From NCBI RefSeq assembly GCF_009709675.1, contig NZ_WMLB01000031.1:1-64000 (forward strand): a DNA stretch of 64,000 nucleotides, in the 5' to 3' direction. The notes below the pieces were generated by a model. That model saw only the letters and a program-made list of their open reading frames with translations, had not been told where the DNA came from and made no database searches. Position 1 is the first letter of the stretch. Every line of letters starts with the position of its first letter. This document shows, one piece after another, positions 60,121 through 64,000 of this stretch. The stretch comes from Agromyces bracchium. GTDB lineage: Bacteria; Actinomycetota; Actinomycetes; Actinomycetales; Microbacteriaceae. The position numbers and the translations under genes were made by a program.

Positions 60121-61011
60121 ATGACCTGGAACTCCCTACGCCCCAGCATCCCCACCACCATCAACCTCGACGACGACCTCGAAGCCCGCCTCATCCTCAC
60201 CCATGCCGGACTCTCCGGAAACCCCGCCATCGGCAACCTCATCCACCGGGTCGGCGGAGCGGCCGGCGTCCTCGAGCTCGCGAAGGCTGGTGCCGCCGAC
60301 ACCGCGGTCGGCCTGCCGGACGGCACTCTTCGCCGCGTCGCCCACGCGGCGCGCCAAGGCACGGCGCAGAGAATCGCAGACGTTACCGAGCAGCACGGGC
60401 TCATGCTCCTCACTCCCGAGCAGCCCGGGTGGCCAGCGCGAATCAACGTTCTCGGACCTGCCGCACCCCTGCTCCTCTGGATCGACGGACCGGAAGCGGT
60501 CCTCGCAGACGGCATCGCAGCCGTCGTCGGGCCCCGCCACCCCGGCCGAGAAGCACGCCACGCGACACTCGAAATCGCCACCGCGCTGGCCGACCAAGGA
60601 TGGGTCGTGGCAGCGAACGACGCGCCAGGCGTGGCTTCACTTGCGCTCCGCGCAGCCACAGCGATGAAGGGTCGCAACGTCCAAATCGTGCCGGCCGGCA
60701 TCGACCGTATTCGCGACTCCGAACGCCTGCCGATGACGATCCGAATGAGCGCTGAGGGGCCAGATAGCCATGGGTCGGCGCGCGCGACCCAGCTGGCACG
60801 CGCAACGCTTGTCGCGCTCGCAGAACGAGTCTTCGTCGTCGATCGGGGTCCGAGTTGTGAGAGCGAGAAAGTGAGCGTGCTCGCACGCGCCTTGGGCCGA
60901 CTCGTCGGAGATTCAGGGACTACGTCAATGGCTGGTGGCGCGCAGTCCCGACGTCCGCGTCCGACATGCGAATCGTCTGTCGAAGCTGGGAAGGACTCCT
61001 CGAGATGGTGA
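60121..61011 (+). CDS. dprA: DprA/Smf-like DNA-processing protein
   Basis: A 296-residue protein with DprA Rossmann features: AAVVGPRHPGREARHATLEIATALADQGWVVAANDAPGVASLALRAATA and GRNVQIVPAGIDRIRDSERL. The N-terminal part (LILTHAGLSGNPAIGNLIHRVGGAAGVLELAKAG) matches the SAM-like region. DprA binds single-stranded DNA and loads RecA in transformation; on mobile elements it may protect incoming single strands. The C-terminus (GGAQSRRPRPTCESSVEAGKDSSRW) looks out of frame, so the end may be damaged. Its ATG at 60121 has only a weak ribosome site. Confidence 0.75.
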   Translation: MTWNSLRPSIPTTINLDDDLEARLILTHAGLSGNPAIGNLIHRVGGAAGVLELAKAGAADTAVGLPDGTLRRVAHAARQGTAQRIADVTEQHGLMLLTPEQPGWPARINVLGPAAPLLLWIDGPEAVLADGIAAVVGPRHPGREARHATLEIATALADQGWVVAANDAPGVASLALRAATAMKGRNVQIVPAGIDRIRDSERLPMTIRMSAEGPDSHGSARATQLARATLVALAERVFVVDRGPSCESEKVSVLARALGRLVGDSGTTSMAGGAQSRRPRPTCESSVEAGKDSSRW

Positions 61012-61071
61012 TGCACAAAAAGGGTCACAGGATTCGCGGAGCCATCGTCCGTGCGCCATGCGTGGGGGTCT

Positions 61072-61282
61072 CTACTTTGCGGACCGGCGAGTTGTTCGAG
61101 GGGAACGGCCGCTGGTTCTACGAGCGGCCGTGGCGTAGGACTCGAGCGCGGCGCGGAACGCGACCGTTGTCAGTCGAGAGATCGATTTCGTAGCCGGCGC
61201 CATCGATGGTGAAGGCGATGGTCTCGGCTGCGTCCGTGCCGTCGATGTCATCGACGAGCGTGACGACCGTCCTCTTGGCCAA
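61072..61282 (-). pseudogene. lsr2: lsr2 (nucleoid-associated protein), frameshifted and truncated
   Basis: The N-terminal domain is recognisable: LAKRTVVTLVDDIDGTDAAE, then TIAFTIDGAGYEIDLSTDN. From about 61160-61170 homology continues in another frame (VAFRAALESYATAARRTSG), so one frameshift is present. The C-terminal DNA-binding part is missing; the shifted frame stops at 61072. Lsr2 silences AT-rich acquired DNA in actinobacteria; this copy is unlikely to do so. The start is a TTG (61282). An IS5-type element begins 48 bp upstream of it. Confidence 0.75.
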
Positions 61283-61379
61283 TACCGGGGTTCCCCTCTT
61301 GCTGCGCGCGGGTCCAACCCGGGTTGCACCTAGGCCGTGTTGCTAAACCAATCTTGCGTGTTCGACGATCCTTGATGGC

Positions 61380-62337
61380 GTGTCTCGCGATGTGATCTCC
61401 GATGAGGTGTGGGACGTGCGCGGTCCGGTGTTCCCGGCCGCCGCGGCGACGGGGCGCCCTCCAGCGGATCGGCGCCTCGTCGTGGAGGCGATCGCGTGGC
61501 ACTACCGGACCGGCGCACCGTGGCGGGATACACCGGAACGGTTTGGGAACTGGAACACCGTTTACAAGAACTTCGATCGGTGGTCCAAGGCCGGCGTTTG
61601 GGCGGACTTGCTCGAGCATGTCCAGTCGCTCGCGCTGGCGAACGAGGATCTGGACTGGGTGGCCTCGATCGACTCCACGATCGTGCGCGTCCACCAGCAC
61701 GGCGCGACCCTCCCGCGCACCACAGGGGGCTCGAACGAACTACAAGAAATTTGGTCCCGAGCCTCCTGATCACGCGATCGGCCGCTCCAGGGGCGGGGTG
61801 ACGAGCAAGACGCACCTGGTCTGCGACGGCAGAGGACGCCCGCTCGCATTCATCCTCACCGGCGGTCAAGTCGCCGACACGTCGATGCTGACCGAGACGA
61901 TCTCCCAGATCCGCGTTCCCGGTCCTACCGGCCGGCCGCGCACCCGCCCCGACCGGATCATCGCCGACAAGGGCTACCCGTCCAAGGCGAACCGCGCCTG
62001 GCTACGCGAACGCGGCATCGCCTCGACTATCCCTGAACGCGCCGACCAGATCGCCCACCGCAGCCGGCGCCCCGGCCGGCCGATCGACTTCGGCCCCGAG
62101 CAACGCCGGCGCTACCGCGGCCGCAACGTCGTCGAACGCTCCTTCAACAAGCTCAAGCAGTGGCGCGGCATCGCGATGCGCTCTGACAAGACGGCCCGCA
62201 ACTACCATTCCGCCCTCTGCCTCGCCGCGACGTTGCACTGGCTCAGCAGTGCGCCGCCGTCTCAGCGTCGGGTGATCACGGGGGGAACCCAGGTGCCTTC
62301 GGTGATGCCGGGCTTGGCGCCGTACGCGCGCAGGTAG
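61380..62337 (+). CDS. IS5-family transposase, two frames (orfA/orfB)
   Basis: orfA (61380-61769) gives VSRDVISDEVWDVRGPVFPA through DSTIVRVHQHGATLP and TTGGSNELQEIWSRAS. orfB continues one base on (+1) with ARTNYKKFGPEPPDHAIGRS and TKTHLVCDG-like segments. Together they carry the DDE triad: Asp in SIDSTIVR, Asp in IADKGYPSK and Glu in ERSFNKLKQWR. The shift site is near GGGGGC at about 61725. Whether it is programmed or a mutation is not clear. The orfB frame runs on into the passenger gene to 62337, so the normal stop is gone. Confidence 0.85.
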
Positions 62338-63641
62338 AGCGAGAACGTCGCGTCGGGCGCGGGCAACCAGTTGGCCTCGAGGTCGGCGCCTGGTGAGGTG
62401 TGTCCGACGTAGATGGTCAGCGACCCGTCGTCGCCGTAGACGATGGACTTGTTCTTCGTGCCCAATGAGTAGCGGCGCAGATCGTTCGGGTAGAAGAAGT
62501 GATCGTCGTCGTACATCGTCAGCGACCAGAACCCGTCGACCGGAGGCAGATCACCGGCCGCGAACACGACCGAGTACTCCTGCCCGCCAGTGAGCTGGTT
62601 CCCGTCGGAATCGTCGTCTGTGTAGAAGTACTGGGTCTCGTTCGGCCGGTTCTCGAACATGTTCGACCGAGACGTCGCCGCACGGTTGTGATAGTCCAAG
62701 CCCCACTGCGAGTTGTTGACGGACCGGTTCCATCCGTTGGCGGCGTCCCTGCCGTTGTACCGCCACTGCATCGCATGCGGCGCGAACGTCTCGTCAGCGG
62801 CGTGGAACGCGGCCTCGATACCGGCACGGATCTCCGGGTCGCGGGCACCAGCATCGAGCAGCGCGGTGAACTGGGCGTACAGGGCGTCCTCACCCGGCTG
62901 CGGTGCGACCGTCGCGAGCACCTCGCCGAGCTGGTCGAAGAACGTCTCCGGCCGCACCCATTTCGTCTCCGCGCCGCCTGCGTTCGGTCCGGCGTCGAAC
63001 GAGGGGACGTCGCTCCAGTCCTTGGTCTTCATCTCACCGGTGTAGTCGGTGAGCGGGTACACCATCACCTGGTTCACCAACGGTTGGATCGCGGCCCGGT
63101 CCTCGTCGGTGTCGTCCATGAAGATCCGCGGGATCGCATTCGCCAACGCGGTCGGGCTGCGGAATACATCCGTGATCCCGGCCGGAACCTCGCCGTGCCA
63201 GTCAGGCCCGACCAGCAGGTAATGCCCCGGCGTGCTGCCGTAGGGCGAGCCCAGGTCACCGAACTGGTCCGTGCGGGCGTCGTAGAACGCGTACACATAG
63301 AACCGGTCACCGAAGTCGGGCACCTGCACAACGACCGGCTGCTCATCGAGCGAGAAGAATCCCAGCCCGTACACGACATCCTGGTTCGGGCACGCGATGA
63401 ACCGCTCCGCCGGCTCGATGTAATCGTTCAGCATCGCGATCTGCCCGATCGGCGACGCCGGCAGCACACCGCCCAGCCGTCCAGGCTCAGGCGCTGCGCC
63501 CAACCGGGTACGACGGTTCATCATGTTCACCATCGGGTAGCCCCAGACATACGCGAACTGCGCCACCGACGACACATACGACGGCTCCAACGCCGACGCC
63601 CCACTCGGCATCGCCAACCCCGCACGCACAGCCTCATTCAT
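62262..63641 (-). CDS. DUF1254/DUF1214 domain protein carried inside the IS
   Basis: A 459-residue protein. The DUF1254 domain (FAYVWGYPMVNMMNRRTRLG through YGLGFFSLDEQPVVVQVPDFGDRFYVYAFYDARTD) is at about 20-170, and DUF1214 (QYFYTDDDSDGNQLTGGQEYSVVFAAGDLPPVDGFWSLTMYDDDHFF, LTIYVGHTSPGADLEANWLPAP) at about 325-450. No signal peptide is visible from the ATG at 63641; an upstream frame exists to 63755. Function unknown, though the family appears in enzymes acting on outer metabolites. It is convergent with, and overlaps, the transposase frame. Confidence 0.85.
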   Translation of the reverse strand: MNEAVRAGLAMPSGASALEPSYVSSVAQFAYVWGYPMVNMMNRRTRLGAAPEPGRLGGVLPASPIGQIAMLNDYIEPAERFIACPNQDVVYGLGFFSLDEQPVVVQVPDFGDRFYVYAFYDARTDQFGDLGSPYGSTPGHYLLVGPDWHGEVPAGITDVFRSPTALANAIPRIFMDDTDEDRAAIQPLVNQVMVYPLTDYTGEMKTKDWSDVPSFDAGPNAGGAETKWVRPETFFDQLGEVLATVAPQPGEDALYAQFTALLDAGARDPEIRAGIEAAFHAADETFAPHAMQWRYNGRDAANGWNRSVNNSQWGLDYHNRAATSRSNMFENRPNETQYFYTDDDSDGNQLTGGQEYSVVFAAGDLPPVDGFWSLTMYDDDHFFYPNDLRRYSLGTKNKSIVYGDDGSLTIYVGHTSPGADLEANWLPAPDATFSLYLRAYGAKPGITEGTWVPPVITRR

Positions 63642-63762
63642 CCCAGACCCCCCAATCCCAGACGCTGCCACCATCGGCCACGCGACGACTCCCACGCTAT
63701 CCGGTCGAGCCCCAAAGCGACCATTGCCAAGACAACCGATCGACTTCAGCAACACGGCCTAG

Positions 63763-64000
63763 TCCGGCTCGTGGCGGGCTTCGGTGAGCCGTTCGGCGGG
63801 TTCCGTCTCTGCACTGGAGCAGACAGCACGACAGATAGCGACAACAGAACACCGCGATCTAACGCCGACAATCACACGTGCTCGGAGACCCATCCGGGAT
63901 GCGCGCCGTAAATCGACCGTTTTCGGTTCAGGGAGCCGCCCCGAGCGTCGCGGCGCTGAATCCCGCGTGTTGAACACGCCCGTGGATATCGTGGCAACGT
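63763..64000. other. Right edge, no supported gene (238 bp)
   Basis: A 72-codon minus-strand open frame (63759-63977) shows no domain and begins near the window edge. The stretch flanks the IS5-type insertion; it may be the end of a gene cut by the window. Confidence 0.3.

Larger units (their letters stand above)
61334..63758 (+). mobile_element. IS5-family element with a DUF1254/DUF1214 passenger gene
   Basis: The ends match over 13 of 14 bases (GCCGTGTTGCTaAA / GCCGTGTTGCTgAA, read inward) at 61334 and 63758. The base tetramer CTAG directly flanks both ends (61330-61333 and 63759-63762), as expected for a target duplication. Inside are a transposase and a convergent passenger gene. 2,425 bp is about 1.5 kb longer than the ordinary one-gene IS of this group. 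Confidence 0.75.

Noticed and set aside
63759-63977. 72-codon frame at the right edge.
   Set aside because: No domain, Arg-rich composition and position abutting the IS end make it unsupported.

Overview
The window is GC-rich DNA with tightly packed genes, 4-base ATGA/GTGA overlaps, many GTG starts and several actinobacterial families (Lsr2, PucR, SCO6880-type transfer protein, Lrp-free LacI/TetR/MarR regulators). It fits a high-GC actinobacterium, probably Microbacteriaceae (Agromyces-like); the genus is inference.

Region 1 (1-18.45 kb) looks like chromosomal backbone. It holds a sugar ABC importer operon (ATPase, two permeases, start of the binding protein) with a divergent LacI repressor and a palindromic operator, then a GIY-YIG protein, a DEAD-box RNA helicase with a long RGYDRDRG-repeat tail, an aldo/keto reductase, a TetR-like regulator, a cysteine-free HesB/IscA-like protein, two MFS exporters flanking an alpha/beta hydrolase, a large zinc-ribbon membrane protein, and an acyl-CoA dehydrogenase.

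Region 2 (18.48-44.24 kb) is a 25.7-kb catabolic island. It is bounded by two copies of a 35-bp sequence matching the 3' end of a CAU-anticodon tRNA-Met gene, each next to the same terminator hairpin. A 14-bp repeat lies about 150-165 bp inside each end and a tyrosine-recombinase remnant lies near the left end. Its cargo resembles a gamma-glutamylation amine route in gene content: glutamine-synthetase-like ligase (PuuA-like), APC permease (PuuP-like), aldehyde dehydrogenase (PuuC-like), gamma-glutamyl hydrolase (PuuD-like) and XRE-cupin repressor (PuuR-like). The PuuB oxidase is absent; a cytochrome P450 and a divergent FMN/2Fe-2S reductase are present. Around these sit aromatic-ring genes: an HpaB-type hydroxylase, an acyl-CoA-dehydrogenase-fold hydroxylase, an extradiol dioxygenase, two VOC proteins, a fumarylacetoacetate-hydrolase-family enzyme, a luciferase-like monooxygenase and a flavin reductase carrying an IclR-like sensor domain. 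Five dedicated regulators and several inverted-repeat operators lie between divergent units. The natural substrate is not known from sequence; an (aryl)alkylamine is the working inference.

Region 3 (44.25-64 kb) is a second accessory stretch. It has a secreted GH2 beta-galactosidase-like enzyme with a LacI-type operator and a MarR regulator, an IS256-family remnant that breaks a GHKL ATPase gene, then a tightly coupled minus-strand type IV transfer operon (ParA-like ATPase, pilin-like protein, VirB6-like channel, SCO6880-family protein, VirB4-like ATPase, cell-wall hydrolase, zinc-ribbon micro-protein). A DprA-like protein, a frameshifted lsr2 and an IS5-family element with a DUF1254/DUF1214 passenger follow. 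No relaxase or coupling protein is in view. Because the right tRNA fragment (44.2 kb) is itself truncated, the complete tRNA-Met gene is predicted beyond the right edge, which would make this a tandem array of two elements at one tRNA gene.
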